Shown here one piece after another: positions 53,008-61,925 of a stretch of DNA of 64,000 nucleotides. Location of the stretch: NCBI GenBank assembly GCA_020720045.1, contig DYPH01000006.1, forward strand, positions 1 through 64,000. Direction: 5' to 3'. Position numbers and translations under genes: made by a program. The notes beneath the pieces were generated by a model. It made no database searches. It had not been told where the DNA came from and was given only the letters and a program-made list of their open reading frames with translations. Every line of letters begins with the position of its first letter. Positions within the stretch are counted from its first letter, which is position 1. Origin of the DNA: Sorangium cellulosum (GTDB lineage Bacteria; Myxococcota_A; Polyangia; Polyangiales; Polyangiaceae).

Positions 53008-55044
53008 TCAGGCGTGAGCCTGCGCGTCCTTCTTCTTGTCTTCGAGGTTTCCGGTCGCGGCGGCCGAAGCGGCGCCGGCGGTCTCGTATTTGCGCGCGCG
53101 CGGCGCCACGAGGGAGATGTCGACCTTGTCGGTCGCGTGGAACGAGGTGGCTGCCACCGTGTAGTCGAACTCGCGAACGAACTTCACTTCGCTGCGACCG
53201 TTGCCCTGCTCGGCGTGGAACGCGAGCGTGGAGCGCTGCCAGTTTTCGTCGTCGCGGGTCTTGAAGGCCGGCTTGTAATGGGCGCCGCGAGACTCGTCGC
53301 GGTTGCGTGCGCCGGTCGCGATGACGCGGGCAATCGTCGTCATGTTCTTGAAATGACGGAGGAACTGGGCACCCTGATTCGCGCGAGCACCGGTATCGGT
53401 GACGCCGACGTTCTTGAAGCGGTCCTGGATCTCGTCGATCTTTTCAATGACCTTATCGAGCGTGTCGTTATGGCGCTCAATCGTGCAATCACGGAGCATC
53501 AAGAGCGCCATCTCGTCGTGGAGCTGGTAGGCATTTTCCTTGCCGTCCATCTTCAAGAGCGCGTTGTAGTTGCTCTTTTCGCGCTTCTCAGCCTTCTCAA
53601 AGAGGGACGACGAGAGGTCGTTGCTGCTCTTGTTGAGGGTCTGGATGTAGGTCGCCATCGCGGGGCCGGCTTCCATACCTGCGTAAATGCAGGACAGGAG
53701 GCTGTTGGCGCCGAGGCGGTTGGCGCCGTGGTACTGGTAGTCGACCTCGCCAGCCGCGTAGAGACCTTCGATGTTCGTCGCCTGGTTGCGTGCGGAGCCG
53801 CGAACGACGCCGCCATCGCTCTCGCGACGTTCGAAGTCGACCCAGAGGCCGCCCATCGAATAGTGGACGGCGGGGAAGACGCGCATCGGGTTGTGGTAGG
53901 GGTCCTCGCCGACGAACTTCTCGTAAATCTCAAGGATACCCGCGAGCTTACGGCGGAGCGTCTCTTCACCGATGTGGGTGAGATCGAGATAGACCTCGAG
54001 TTCGTTCTTGCCCGACTTCGCGTTGTAAACGCCCTTGCCGTCGTGGAAGCACTTGAGGAAGAGCTCGCGGGCGGCGATGTCGCGGGGGACGAGGTTGCCG
54101 TAGCCCGGGTATTTCGCTTCGAGGAAGTAGTCGCGGTCCTTCTCGGGGACGTCCTTGCCGCGGCGGCTCTCCTTGGGATCCTTCGGAACCCACACGCGGC
54201 CGCCTTCGCCGCGGGCGCTCTCGGAGATCAGGCGGAGCTTGTCAGCGCCGGGGATCGCCGTCGGGTGAATCTGAATGAATTCACCGTTCGCGTAGCAGGC
54301 ACCCTGCTGGTAGACGGCTGCTGCCGCCGTCCCCGTGTTGATGACCGAGTTCGTGCTCTTTCCGAATACGATGCCGGGGCCGCCGGTCGCAAGGCAGACC
54401 GCCTCACCGGGGAACGCCTCGATATCCATCGTCTTTAGGTCTTGAGCGACGATACCGACCGCGCGGCCGTTTTCGTCCTGGACGAGGGAGAGGAAGTCCC
54501 AAAATTCGAACTTCCGGACCATCTTCTCGCCTTTGATGACGATCCCCTTCTCGTCTTCGACGTTCTCCGTCTCGTAGCGACGGACCTGCTCGTCGAGGGC
54601 GTAAAGGAGCTGCTGGCCGGTCGTGGCGCCAGCGAAGGCGGTGCGGTGGAAGAGCGTCCCGCCGAAACGGCGGAAATCGAGGAGGCCTTCCGGCGTCCGG
54701 TTAAAGGGGACGCCCATGCGGTCGAGCATGTGGACGATCCCGGGGGCGGCGTCGGCCATGCCCTTGACGGGGGCCTGATTCGCAAGGAAGTCGCCACCAT
54801 AGACGGTCTCCTCCAAGTGGACGCGCGGGGAGTCCCCTTCGCCCTTGGTGTTGACGCTCGCGTTGATGCCGCCCTGCGCGCAGACCGAGTGGGAGCGCTT
54901 CACAGGGACCAGCGAGAACAGATCGACCGGGACGCCTGCTTCACAGAGCTTGATGACCGTCATCAGCCCCGCGAGGCCTCCGCCGACCACGATCACCCGG
55001 CGGACTTTGCCGTTTTCGCTACGTACCGTGCTTTTTTTCGCCAT
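53008..55044 (-). CDS. sdhA: Succinate dehydrogenase/fumarate reductase flavoprotein subunit
   Basis: 678 residues. FAD-binding start RRVIVVGGGLAGLMTVIKL; covalent-FAD region SHSVCAQGGINAS; substrate loop HPTAIPGADKLRLISESARGEGG with the catalytic Arg; and NRLGANSLLSCIYAG near the end of the FAD domain. The helical and C-terminal domains complete it. Oxidises succinate to fumarate in the TCA cycle. GAGGAGACGTC precedes the ATG. The cytochrome b subunit gene, normally just upstream in myxobacteria, is absent: the 383 bases upstream hold no gene. Confidence 0.97.
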   Translation of the reverse strand: MAKKSTVRSENGKVRRVIVVGGGLAGLMTVIKLCEAGVPVDLFSLVPVKRSHSVCAQGGINASVNTKGEGDSPRVHLEETVYGGDFLANQAPVKGMADAAPGIVHMLDRMGVPFNRTPEGLLDFRRFGGTLFHRTAFAGATTGQQLLYALDEQVRRYETENVEDEKGIVIKGEKMVRKFEFWDFLSLVQDENGRAVGIVAQDLKTMDIEAFPGEAVCLATGGPGIVFGKSTNSVINTGTAAAAVYQQGACYANGEFIQIHPTAIPGADKLRLISESARGEGGRVWVPKDPKESRRGKDVPEKDRDYFLEAKYPGYGNLVPRDIAARELFLKCFHDGKGVYNAKSGKNELEVYLDLTHIGEETLRRKLAGILEIYEKFVGEDPYHNPMRVFPAVHYSMGGLWVDFERRESDGGVVRGSARNQATNIEGLYAAGEVDYQYHGANRLGANSLLSCIYAGMEAGPAMATYIQTLNKSSNDLSSSLFEKAEKREKSNYNALLKMDGKENAYQLHDEMALLMLRDCTIERHNDTLDKVIEKIDEIQDRFKNVGVTDTGARANQGAQFLRHFKNMTTIARVIATGARNRDESRGAHYKPAFKTRDDENWQRSTLAFHAEQGNGRSEVKFVREFDYTVAATSFHATDKVDISLVAPRARKYETAGAASAAATGNLEDKKKDAQAHA

Positions 55045-55427
55045 GACGTCTCCTCGCGGTTCCGATGATTCGCGGCGCCGGAGGTTGCCGAACGCTCAAG
55101 TGCCCAGGCGCTTTGGCGCGGGTCGACTCACGAATCGGGCGGACCTTAGTGAAAGCCGCGAGAAAGAAAAAGAGGCCGCGCGACTCACTGCGTCGTTCCT
55201 TGGGACGGAGACCAAACCGCCGGCACGCGGTTGTTGAGAACTCCGCGCCGTCTCCCGCTTCGCCGACGGACGCGCAATAGGGCTCTAAATCTGTCGCATT
55301 TCGACCGCATCCTACATTTGGCGACCGATTGAGACGCGCTTGTGAGATTTCCTTGGCCCTTATCGTCTCATTCGAGCATCATCCGCCCGACGAAGAGGCA
55401 CGACGCGGCCTCTTAGAAGGAAAAGCC
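55045..55427. other. Gene-free divergent region between sdhA and the lysozyme gene
   Basis: 383 bases. No ORF with coding character was found on either strand. It must hold the divergent promoters of the sdhAB operon and the GH25 gene, but no convincing -35/-10 pair or operator was recognised. No sdhC remnant was seen. Confidence 0.6.
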
Positions 55428-56339
55428 ATGAAGGTTCAGCGCTTGGACGGAAAACTCGCAGCGGCATTGGCCCTCGTCACCGTCTCCCTTGCGGGGCTCG
55501 TTGGGTGTTCCCAGGAGACCGGGCCGACCTTCGTCACGAGCGATGTCGACGAACTGCGCGTCTGTGCGACGACGAGCACCCTGAAAGGTGTCGACGTCTC
55601 GAAGTGGCAGGGGAACGTCGACTTCGCCAAGGTCGCTGCCTCGGGGCGCGCCTTCGCCTTCACGCGCATCAGCGACGGAAACGCCTCCGTCGATGAGTAC
55701 TTCTCCAAGAACTACGCGGCGATCAAGAACGCCGGGCTCGTTCGCGGCAGCTACCAGTTTTTCCGGCCGAAGTCGGATCCGATCGCCCAGGCGCAGAAGG
55801 TCCTTAACGCTCTCGATGCCGCCGGCGGCCTCGAAGAGGGCGACCTCCCGCCCGTCCTCGACCTGGAAGTGACCGACGGCGTCTCGTCGAGCACGGTCGC
55901 CGCCCGTGCCAAGCAATGGCTCGACTACGTCACCGCCCAGACCGGCAAAAAGCCGATCCTCTACACGGCGGCCGGCATGTCGAACGTCATCGCCAAGGGC
56001 CTCTCCGGCTACGTGCTCTGGGTTGCGAATTACGGCGCCACCTGCCCGAGCATGCCCACGGGCTATAAGTCCTGGAATTTCTGGCAGTACACCGACAAGC
56101 AGAAGGTGAACGGCATCGCCACGAGGGTCGACGACAACTACTTCCAGGGCAACCTCGCCGCCCTCCAAGCGCTCACGATGGGCGGCACCGGCGTCGCCCC
56201 GCGCGCAGTCCACGCCAATCTGGAAGGGGTCGACCCGATCTCGACCGTCGACCTCCCCGCTGGCGAGGTCGAGCGGATGCCCGGCATGTTTGAGGTCCCC
56301 GAAGGCCAAGGCTTCATGGGCGCCTCCTCGGGCGAGTGA
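55428..56339 (+). CDS. GH25-family lysozyme lipoprotein
   Basis: 303 residues. Lipoprotein signal (LALVTVSLAGLVGC), then a GH25 muramidase domain: LKGVDVSKWQGNVDF with the first acid, SGRAFAFTRISDG, RGSYQFFRP, PPVLDLEVTDG with catalytic Asp/Glu, KPILYTAAG, NFWQYTD near the end. The last about 45 residues are Gly/Pro-rich. It cleaves MurNAc-GlcNAc bonds in peptidoglycan; a surface-anchored form could serve prey lysis or wall remodelling. AGAAGG before the ATG. Confidence 0.93.
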   Translation: MKVQRLDGKLAAALALVTVSLAGLVGCSQETGPTFVTSDVDELRVCATTSTLKGVDVSKWQGNVDFAKVAASGRAFAFTRISDGNASVDEYFSKNYAAIKNAGLVRGSYQFFRPKSDPIAQAQKVLNALDAAGGLEEGDLPPVLDLEVTDGVSSSTVAARAKQWLDYVTAQTGKKPILYTAAGMSNVIAKGLSGYVLWVANYGATCPSMPTGYKSWNFWQYTDKQKVNGIATRVDDNYFQGNLAALQALTMGGTGVAPRAVHANLEGVDPISTVDLPAGEVERMPGMFEVPEGQGFMGASSGE

Positions 56340-56357
56340 TTCGGCACCCCTCCTTCA

Positions 56358-56390
56358 GAAACCCCGGGTCGCAAGCCTCGGGGTTTCTTG
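56358..56390 (+). terminator. Rho-independent terminator after the lysozyme gene
   Basis: Stem GAAACCCCG/CGGGGTTTC with a 12-base loop and T-rich tail, 18 bases after the stop. Confidence 0.85.
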
Positions 56391-56539
56391 CTTCCGCCGT
56401 TCACGACAGCCTTGCGCGCCGCAGCAACCTCCGCTAAGCGCGCCAGTCCCTGGAGAGGGTTCCGATTTTTGGGACCTTTTCCCGGTATCCCCGCCGCTTC
56501 GGTCATCCGAAGCACCACCTCCTAAGTACGGAGTTTCTC

Positions 56540-56884
56540 ATGGCAAAGTCCCCGCTCGCGCTCGTGAAAGATAAGTTTGGCGATAAGGCAAAGCTCGTCG
56601 CCGCCGTCCAGGCGTTCGCCGACGACAACGCCCTCTGGCTCGGCCGCGCCCAGGAAGGCAAAGGCCTCGCCCACGTCTCCAACGCGAAGCTCCTCCGCCT
56701 CCACGGCGTCTTCACGGAAGTGAAGAAGGTCTTTGGTAGCCGCGAGAAGCTCATCGCCGCGATCCTCGAGACCGAGAAGCGCACGAAGGACGCCGGCTAC
56801 AAGGCCCGCCTCGAGGCGTTCCCGATCCCGCGTCTCTTCGACCAGTACACCTCGGCCAAGAAGCGCGTCGCCGCCAAGGCTTGA
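56540..56884 (+). CDS. Small conserved basic protein of unknown function
   Basis: 114 residues, soluble, helical, rich in Lys and Ala (LVKDKFGDKAKLVAAVQAFA, HVSNAKLLRLHGVFTEVKKVFG, EKLIAAILETEKRTKDAGYKA). No domain recognised; the length and charge suggest a nucleic-acid- or ribosome-associated protein, but this is a guess. CGGAG precedes the ATG and a strong terminator follows, so it is a single-gene unit. Confidence 0.8.
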   Translation: MAKSPLALVKDKFGDKAKLVAAVQAFADDNALWLGRAQEGKGLAHVSNAKLLRLHGVFTEVKKVFGSREKLIAAILETEKRTKDAGYKARLEAFPIPRLFDQYTSAKKRVAAKA

Positions 56885-56929
56885 GTCGCGTTTGTCTCCG
56901 CCCGGCGCGACGCCGGATCGGAGAACGCG

Positions 56930-56966
56930 AAACCCCGCCCTCGGTCGCCGAGGATGCGGGGTTTTT
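56930..56966 (+). terminator. Rho-independent terminator, double hairpin stem
   Basis: Outer stem AAACCCCGC/GCGGGGTTT with an inner stem CCTCGG/CCGAGG around TCG, then TTTTT. 46 bases after the stop of the small basic protein. Confidence 0.9.
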
Positions 56967-57127
56967 GCTGTTTTGTCTGCCTCAAGCGCGCCCGCTTCCG
57001 GTAGCTTGCGCCGCTCAACGTAACCCCTCAGCGGCACTCGCCGCTGTTACATCGGTGCGCGCCGTTTCCTCACCGCCTGCGGCGGTTCCGGGCGGACGCG
57101 CAGCTACCCAGAGGACGAGGAACGACC

Positions 57128-57634
57128 ATGGCGGAAGCGAATCTGCGCGGCGAAATTCACATGTCGGAAGAGGCCTATTGGGCCAACTGCTTTTTCGACA
57201 CCGAATACAATCGTCGACTCTTTTTCGATAAGCTCAAGTTCCCCGGCTACGAGAGCCTCTGGCAGAAGGACGAGGGGACGAAGCTTTCCCGCCGCGTTCG
57301 CATCTCGCCGCCCGTCGACGCTCTCCCCGGTCCAGTGAAGAAGATCGCCGGAAACTCCTTCAATTACGAAGAAGAAGGCACCTTCGACAAGGGCACGAAG
57401 CGCTACTCCTTCGTCGTTCATTCGAGCACCGCCGCCGACAAGTCGAACGTGCGTGGCGAGATGTGGGTCGAGAGCGTGGGCGGCAAGCTGTACCGCTGTG
57501 CGAAGCTCCAGGTCGACGTGAAAATCTTCATGGTCGGCGGAATGATCGAGAGCAAGATCATCGAAGATTTCACGAAGTCTTTCGAAGCGGCGACGATCTT
57601 GGCCAACGAATTTGCCAAAGAAAAAGGCCTTTGA
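57128..57634 (+). CDS. DUF2505-family (START-like) protein
   Basis: 168 residues. Pattern of the DUF2505 SRPBCC fold: FDTEYNRRLFFDKLKFPGYES, TKLSRRVRISPP, SFNYEEEGTFDKGTKRYSF and a C-terminal amphipathic helix IIEDFTKSFEAATILANEFA. Such proteins hold a hydrophobic ligand, often a lipid. Overlaps the ccmB start (TTGA), which suggests co-expression. The start ATG follows a run AGGACGAGGAACGACC. Confidence 0.85.
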   Translation: MAEANLRGEIHMSEEAYWANCFFDTEYNRRLFFDKLKFPGYESLWQKDEGTKLSRRVRISPPVDALPGPVKKIAGNSFNYEEEGTFDKGTKRYSFVVHSSTAADKSNVRGEMWVESVGGKLYRCAKLQVDVKIFMVGGMIESKIIEDFTKSFEAATILANEFAKEKGL

Positions 57635-58335
57635 CCGCAGCGGTCGTTCGTCCTGCTCCGCCTCGGCCGCCCTCGTTCTTCGGGGCGGCCGCGGCCGTTT
57701 TCGCGAAGGACCTCCGCATCGAGTGGCGCACGAAGGAAATCCTCACAACGGCAGGCTTTTTCGCGCTGCTTGTGACGGTCATGGCGTCGGTCGCATTTCT
57801 GGATGGCGAGCACACCGCCCCTGGCGCGATCTGGATTCCGATCGCCTTTTCGGGCGTTCTCGCCCTCGGCCGCACCTGGCAGCGGGAGCGCGAGGAGAAC
57901 GCGCTCGTCGGGCTTCTTGTGGCGCCGATTCCGCGGGCCGCGCTCTTTCTCGGCAAAGGTGCCGGAGTTCTTCTCTTTTTGCTCGCTGTGGAAGCGGTGA
58001 TCGTGCCGACGGTGGCGCTCCTGTTCCACCTCGATCTCCTCGCGATCGCGCCGCGGCTCCTCCCGCTCCTGCTCGCCGGATCGATCGGCATCGCCGGTCT
58101 CGGGACGCTCTTCGGAGCCATGACCGTACGCACCCGTGCCCGCGACCTTGTGTTGGCGACGGTGCTGTTTCCGCTCCTGTCGCCGGTCCTCCTGTCGGGG
58201 GTCGCCGGAACCAAAGAACTCTTCGACGGCGCGACGCTCCGCGAACTCTCTGATTATTTTCTGTTACTTGGTGTGTTTGATGTGCTCGCCGTCGCCGGGG
58301 GAATTTTTCTCTTTGGCCCCCTCGTCGACGACTGA
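57631..58335 (+). CDS. ccmB: Heme exporter protein B
   Basis: 234 residues with six membrane helices and the CcmB pattern: FAKDLRIEWRTKEILTTAGFFALL at the start, PRAALFLGKGAGVL, GLGTLFGAMTVRTRARDLVL, FPLLSPVLLSGV and the end YFLLLGVFDVLAVAGGIFLF. CcmB is the membrane part of the ABC exporter for cytochrome c maturation. Start is TTG at 57631 overlapping the previous TGA. No ccmA, ccmC or other ccm gene is near. Its last 72 bases overlap the convergent oxidoreductase gene. Confidence 0.88.
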   Translation: MTAAVVRPAPPRPPSFFGAAAAVFAKDLRIEWRTKEILTTAGFFALLVTVMASVAFLDGEHTAPGAIWIPIAFSGVLALGRTWQREREENALVGLLVAPIPRAALFLGKGAGVLLFLLAVEAVIVPTVALLFHLDLLAIAPRLLPLLLAGSIGIAGLGTLFGAMTVRTRARDLVLATVLFPLLSPVLLSGVAGTKELFDGATLRELSDYFLLLGVFDVLAVAGGIFLFGPLVDD

Positions 58336-59571
58336 CGGCTCCGAAAAGACCCCACGAAGAGCCGTTTCCGTCGGGGCGACGTCTGCGAGTGAGCGGCCGT
58401 TGGCTCCGCCGATCGCGAGGAAGCAAGTCCTTCGACTTACGAGGGAATTGCCGGCGGGCACGAATCCGGCTTCGCCAAGGACGACGGGGAAGCCAGCCTC
58501 CGCGAGGAGCTCGTGGGCGGGTGCGGCTGGGACGTCCACAATCACCGTTCTTGCCGAAAGCGTCGTTCCATCTTCGAAGGATACTCCGCGCACCTCGGAG
58601 AGGCCGAGGATGGTTGAAACCCCCTTTTCAATCGCCGTGATGCCGAGCCTCTCGGCGACCGAGCGCCCAAGTTCGCTCGCGCCGCGTGGCGCCACAAGCA
58701 CCGGCTCTTGGAGGACGACACCGGCCTCCACGAGGATTCCCGCGGCGCGCGCCGAGAAGACGCCGGGGCGGTCTTCATCGCCGCAGGGGATCGTAGCGTC
58801 GTGGTTGCCCGTCGCAAACACGAACCATTTTGGATAGATAAGCGAGGCTCCACGGTCGCGTGCGAGCAGGAGCGCCCGTGGATTTCCGTCGGGATCGTAG
58901 ATGCCGACGACGGTCGCCCCGAGGCGCAGGTCTTTCGGTGCAGAATGCAAGTACGCCGCCCGTGGATCACTCGCCGTGAACGCCCGCAGGACGCCGCCGG
59001 GGGCGACGGCGTCGTCGACCACGATGCTCGACAAACCGGCGCTCGTCGCCGCCCGCGCTGCCGCGAGGCCAAACGGGCCGCTGCCGACGATGAGCACATC
59101 GGTCGTCTCGACGGTCGCTTCGCGGACAGCGCCGGCTTCCGTGGGGAGGTGACCGAGACCGGCGACCTTCTGGGCAAAGGCGGCGAGCAGGTCTTCCGCG
59201 ATAGGAATTCCTGCAAGAAAATCATGGTGATTGAAGCCGTTCGGGAAGGCGAAGTCGGCGCCGCGCAACGGGTCAAACCGGCGGGTGAGCGCACTGTTTT
59301 GCGACTCGACGCGAGCCCCGTCACAGACCGGCTCCAAGCACGAGAGGACGTTTGGGACGCCGTCGACACGGAGCACGCAGCCGTCGCAGCCGCCGCGAAG
59401 GCAGGAGGGGCCCCGCGGCCGGTGAAACTTCGGGCTCCGTGCGAGGGTTATGTATCCTGCACGTACAAGCGCCACCGCGAGCGGCTCACCGGGGCGCCCG
59501 TTTACAATCGCCCCATCGAAGGTGAACGCCACCGTTTTTTCGGCCCCTGCGCGCCCGGTCTGTTCGGCCAT
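58264..59571 (-). CDS. FAD-dependent oxidoreductase with N-terminal 2Fe-2S domain
   Basis: 435 residues. First about 95: a Fer2_4-type 2Fe-2S domain as in sarcosine oxidase alpha/hydrogen cyanide synthase HcnA (GEPLAVALVRAGY, CLRGGCDGCVLRVDG, NVLSCLEPV). Then an FAD/NAD(P) Rossmann pair (DVLIVGSGPFGLAAARAATSAG, IVVDDAVAPGG, FVFATGNHDATIP). Oxidises an amine or amino-acid-like substrate with electron transfer to a partner; no sarcosine oxidase beta subunit lies near. Its C-terminal tail (AKEKNSPGDGEHIKHTK) lies within the overlap with ccmB. Confidence 0.85.
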   Translation of the reverse strand: MAEQTGRAGAEKTVAFTFDGAIVNGRPGEPLAVALVRAGYITLARSPKFHRPRGPSCLRGGCDGCVLRVDGVPNVLSCLEPVCDGARVESQNSALTRRFDPLRGADFAFPNGFNHHDFLAGIPIAEDLLAAFAQKVAGLGHLPTEAGAVREATVETTDVLIVGSGPFGLAAARAATSAGLSSIVVDDAVAPGGVLRAFTASDPRAAYLHSAPKDLRLGATVVGIYDPDGNPRALLLARDRGASLIYPKWFVFATGNHDATIPCGDEDRPGVFSARAAGILVEAGVVLQEPVLVAPRGASELGRSVAERLGITAIEKGVSTILGLSEVRGVSFEDGTTLSARTVIVDVPAAPAHELLAEAGFPVVLGEAGFVPAGNSLVSRRTCFLAIGGANGRSLADVAPTETALRGVFSEPSVVDEGAKEKNSPGDGEHIKHTK

Positions 59572-59588
59572 GGCCGCCTTCTACCGCA

Positions 59589-60554
59589 TCAATCGCGCCC
59601 GAGGGTCCCCCGACGGTAGTCGTAGATCGCGCGATCGATCTCTTCCGCGGTCGTCATCACAAAGGGGCCGTGCTGGACGATCGGCTCGCCGAAGGGTTTC
59701 GCGGCGGCGAGGAGGAGCTGGGCCCCTTGGTCCCCTGCTTCGAGGACGATGCGCTCGCCGGCTTCGAGGAGCGCGATCTCCGCGCGCTTGATGAGTTTTT
59801 CGCCGATCTTCACTGAGCCTTCGTTGACGAAAAAGAAGGCGGTATGGCCGATCGGCGTCGGGACGTCGATCTTGTGGCCAGCCTGAAGGACGACGTGGGC
59901 GAGAAGCGGCTCGGCGGCGCGGTTCCGGACGGGGCCGTGAACGCCGAACAGGTCGCCGGAGACGACCCGCGCAGCGCCCTTGCCGTCGAGGTCGGTCGTC
60001 TTGATGGGGGCGGCGCCCGGTGCTGCGAGCGCTTCCGGCTGCAGATCCTGGTAGAAGGGATCACACATCTTCTCCTCTTTCGGGAGATTGATCCAGAGCT
60101 GGAAGCCGCTCATCAGACCGCGATCCTGCTCAGGCATCTCCGAATGAAGAATTCCCCGTCCGGCCGTCATCCACTGGACTCCGCCCCCTTGAATAAGTCC
60201 TTTGTTGCCGCGGCTGTCTTCGTGGCGCATTCGCCCGTTTAGCATCACCGTAACCGTCTCGAAACCGCGGTGGGGATGCGTCGGGAACCCGGCGATGTAA
60301 GCGTTTGGATCGTCCGAGTGGAAGCGATCGAGCATCAGAAATGGATCAAGATTCCGGAGCCGTGGCTGACCAATCACACGTGTTAATTTTACACCAGCGC
60401 CATCGCTAGTGGGCATTCCTGCGAGAACTTCTTTTACGGCACGCGCCTGGGACATCACCGGATTACCTCGTTGAGCGGGGGTCGTTGTACAGCCGGCAAC
60501 CGCGGCCACGGAAGCCTGCGCAAGGAACGTGCGACGCGTAAACTGGGCGGACAT
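59589..60554 (-). CDS. Exported pirin-family protein with Tat signal and lipobox
   Basis: 321 residues. N-terminus FTRRTFLAQASVAAVAGC is a twin-arginine signal ending in a lipoprotein cysteine. The rest is a full pirin double cupin: metal ligands in FPTHPHRGFETVTVML and in GRGILHSEMPE, the GGVQWMTAG loop and a C-terminal pirin_C domain. Known pirins are cytosolic or nuclear quercetinases or regulators, so export is unusual. The ATG at 60554 is chosen; an ATG at 60620 would add 22 residues before the Tat signal and is less likely. Confidence 0.85.
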   Translation of the reverse strand: MSAQFTRRTFLAQASVAAVAGCTTTPAQRGNPVMSQARAVKEVLAGMPTSDGAGVKLTRVIGQPRLRNLDPFLMLDRFHSDDPNAYIAGFPTHPHRGFETVTVMLNGRMRHEDSRGNKGLIQGGGVQWMTAGRGILHSEMPEQDRGLMSGFQLWINLPKEEKMCDPFYQDLQPEALAAPGAAPIKTTDLDGKGAARVVSGDLFGVHGPVRNRAAEPLLAHVVLQAGHKIDVPTPIGHTAFFFVNEGSVKIGEKLIKRAEIALLEAGERIVLEAGDQGAQLLLAAAKPFGEPIVQHGPFVMTTAEEIDRAIYDYRRGTLGRD

Positions 60555-60712
60555 CGTGGCAACGGTAATCGACGTCGCGTCGGCGCGCGCCGCCTCTGCA
60601 CGCAACTCGGGGTTCCTCATGGCGGAGCCGCCCCCACAAAATCGCATCGTCGAACTTCGGAAATGCGTCGTTCCAAAAGCGCGGGGTTTCGACGAAGATA
60701 CCCAAGCGCGTC

Positions 60713-61315
60713 ATGAAACTCGGCATCCTCGGCCCGTCCTCCGGCGACGTGAACCAACTGGGTCGCGCGGCTGAGTTCTTGTTGCGTCAAGCAAAAGCGT
60801 GGAAAGTCGTGTACTTGGACGGCGACGGTACCCTTGACAAAGCGGTCGCTGCCTGGGCGCGAAAGATCGTTGGCGACGACGCAAGCGACGACGGAAGCTG
60901 GGAACGGGCCGCCGCCCTCGCCGCCGGAGGGACCGCCGCCGCCGTCGACGCGTACGTGCACGGTGAGCGGGCCCGCCTTCGTCTCCGTGCGCTCGAGAGC
61001 TTGCCCGACGATACGCTCCGCGCGGTCGAGCAGGTTGGTGAGCGCGTGGTGCTGTTGACCAACGATCGCCGCCAACTCGAAGACGACACCGCGCGCGCGG
61101 CGAATATTTTGATCTACGGCGACGGGAGTTCACCGACCGTCCGAAAGATCGGGGCTCGTTGGTTTCTTTCCCCCGGCCCCCTCGGCTGCCCGGGCGGCGG
61201 GATCGCCGTGCTCGATGACGACGGCCCCGACCTCACCGTCAGCTTCTACGACGCGAGCTTCAACCTTTCGCTCCGCGAAGAGCTCCTGCCGCTCCGCGTC
61301 CGTGAACCGGGCTGA
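60713..61315 (+). CDS. Protein of unknown function, phosphodiesterase-fold-like
   Basis: 200 residues, soluble. The start LGILGPSSGDVNQLGRAAEF, the middle VYLDGDGTLDKAV, VVLLTNDRRQLEDDT and the end LSPGPLGCPGGGIAVLDDD follow the order of segments in YfcE-type metallophosphatases (DxH, GDxxD, GHTH, NPGS), but the metal-binding His and Asp residues are largely replaced. So it may be an inactive relative; the match is loose. ATG at 60713. Upstream of nadD by 19 bases, likely co-transcribed. Confidence 0.65.
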   Translation: MKLGILGPSSGDVNQLGRAAEFLLRQAKAWKVVYLDGDGTLDKAVAAWARKIVGDDASDDGSWERAAALAAGGTAAAVDAYVHGERARLRLRALESLPDDTLRAVEQVGERVVLLTNDRRQLEDDTARAANILIYGDGSSPTVRKIGARWFLSPGPLGCPGGGIAVLDDDGPDLTVSFYDASFNLSLREELLPLRVREPG

Positions 61316-61334
61316 CAACCGCCGAGGAAGATCG

Positions 61335-61925
61335 GTGCCGGCAACGATCGTCTTTGGCGGAAGCTTCAACCCGCCCCATCTCGCGCATTTGCTCGCGGTC
61401 GTCGTCGCTCAAGCAACGATTGAAACAGCCCGGATTCTGGTCGTTCCGACCTTTCGTCACCCTTTCGGAAAAGCACTTGCCCCTTTTGAGGAGCGTCTCG
61501 CCTTGTGCGATTTGGCCTTTGAAGGCGTCGCAAACGTCGAGATTTCCCGGGCGGAAGAAGAGATCGTCACGCAGCGTCTTTCGGAGGGCAGGGGGCCAGG
61601 TGAGGGGCGTACGGTAGATTTACTCGAGTTTCTTCAAACGAAGTATCCCAACGATTCTTTGCGTCTCCTCGTTGGCGCCGACATCCTCGTCGAAGCGCCC
61701 AAATGGCACCGTTGGGGCGCGGTCTGTGCGCTCGCGCCTCCCATTGTGCTTGGGCGGGCCGGCGTCGATCACGCAGAGGCGCCGCCCCCGGTGCTCCCGG
61801 AGGTCTCGAGCACGCTGGTCCGCGCGCTCCTCGCCGCCGCCCCCGACGATCCGCGCCTCACCGCCTGGGTGCCGCGGAAGGTGCTTGCTCGGATCGCCGA
61901 TCGCGCGCTCTACCAGGTGCCGTGA
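61335..61925 (+). CDS. nadD: Nicotinate-nucleotide adenylyltransferase
   Basis: 196 residues. HIGH-type signature VFGGSFNPPHLAHLLAV and the family ISSTxxR motif as EVSSTLVRALL near the end; also LLVGADILVEAPKWHRW. Joins ATP and nicotinate mononucleotide to deamido-NAD in NAD synthesis. GTG 61335 has GAGGAAG 5-11 bases upstream; a GTG at 61302 inside the previous gene is the alternative. Overlaps the next gene by GTGA. Confidence 0.93.
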   Translation: MPATIVFGGSFNPPHLAHLLAVVVAQATIETARILVVPTFRHPFGKALAPFEERLALCDLAFEGVANVEISRAEEEIVTQRLSEGRGPGEGRTVDLLEFLQTKYPNDSLRLLVGADILVEAPKWHRWGAVCALAPPIVLGRAGVDHAEAPPPVLPEVSSTLVRALLAAAPDDPRLTAWVPRKVLARIADRALYQVP

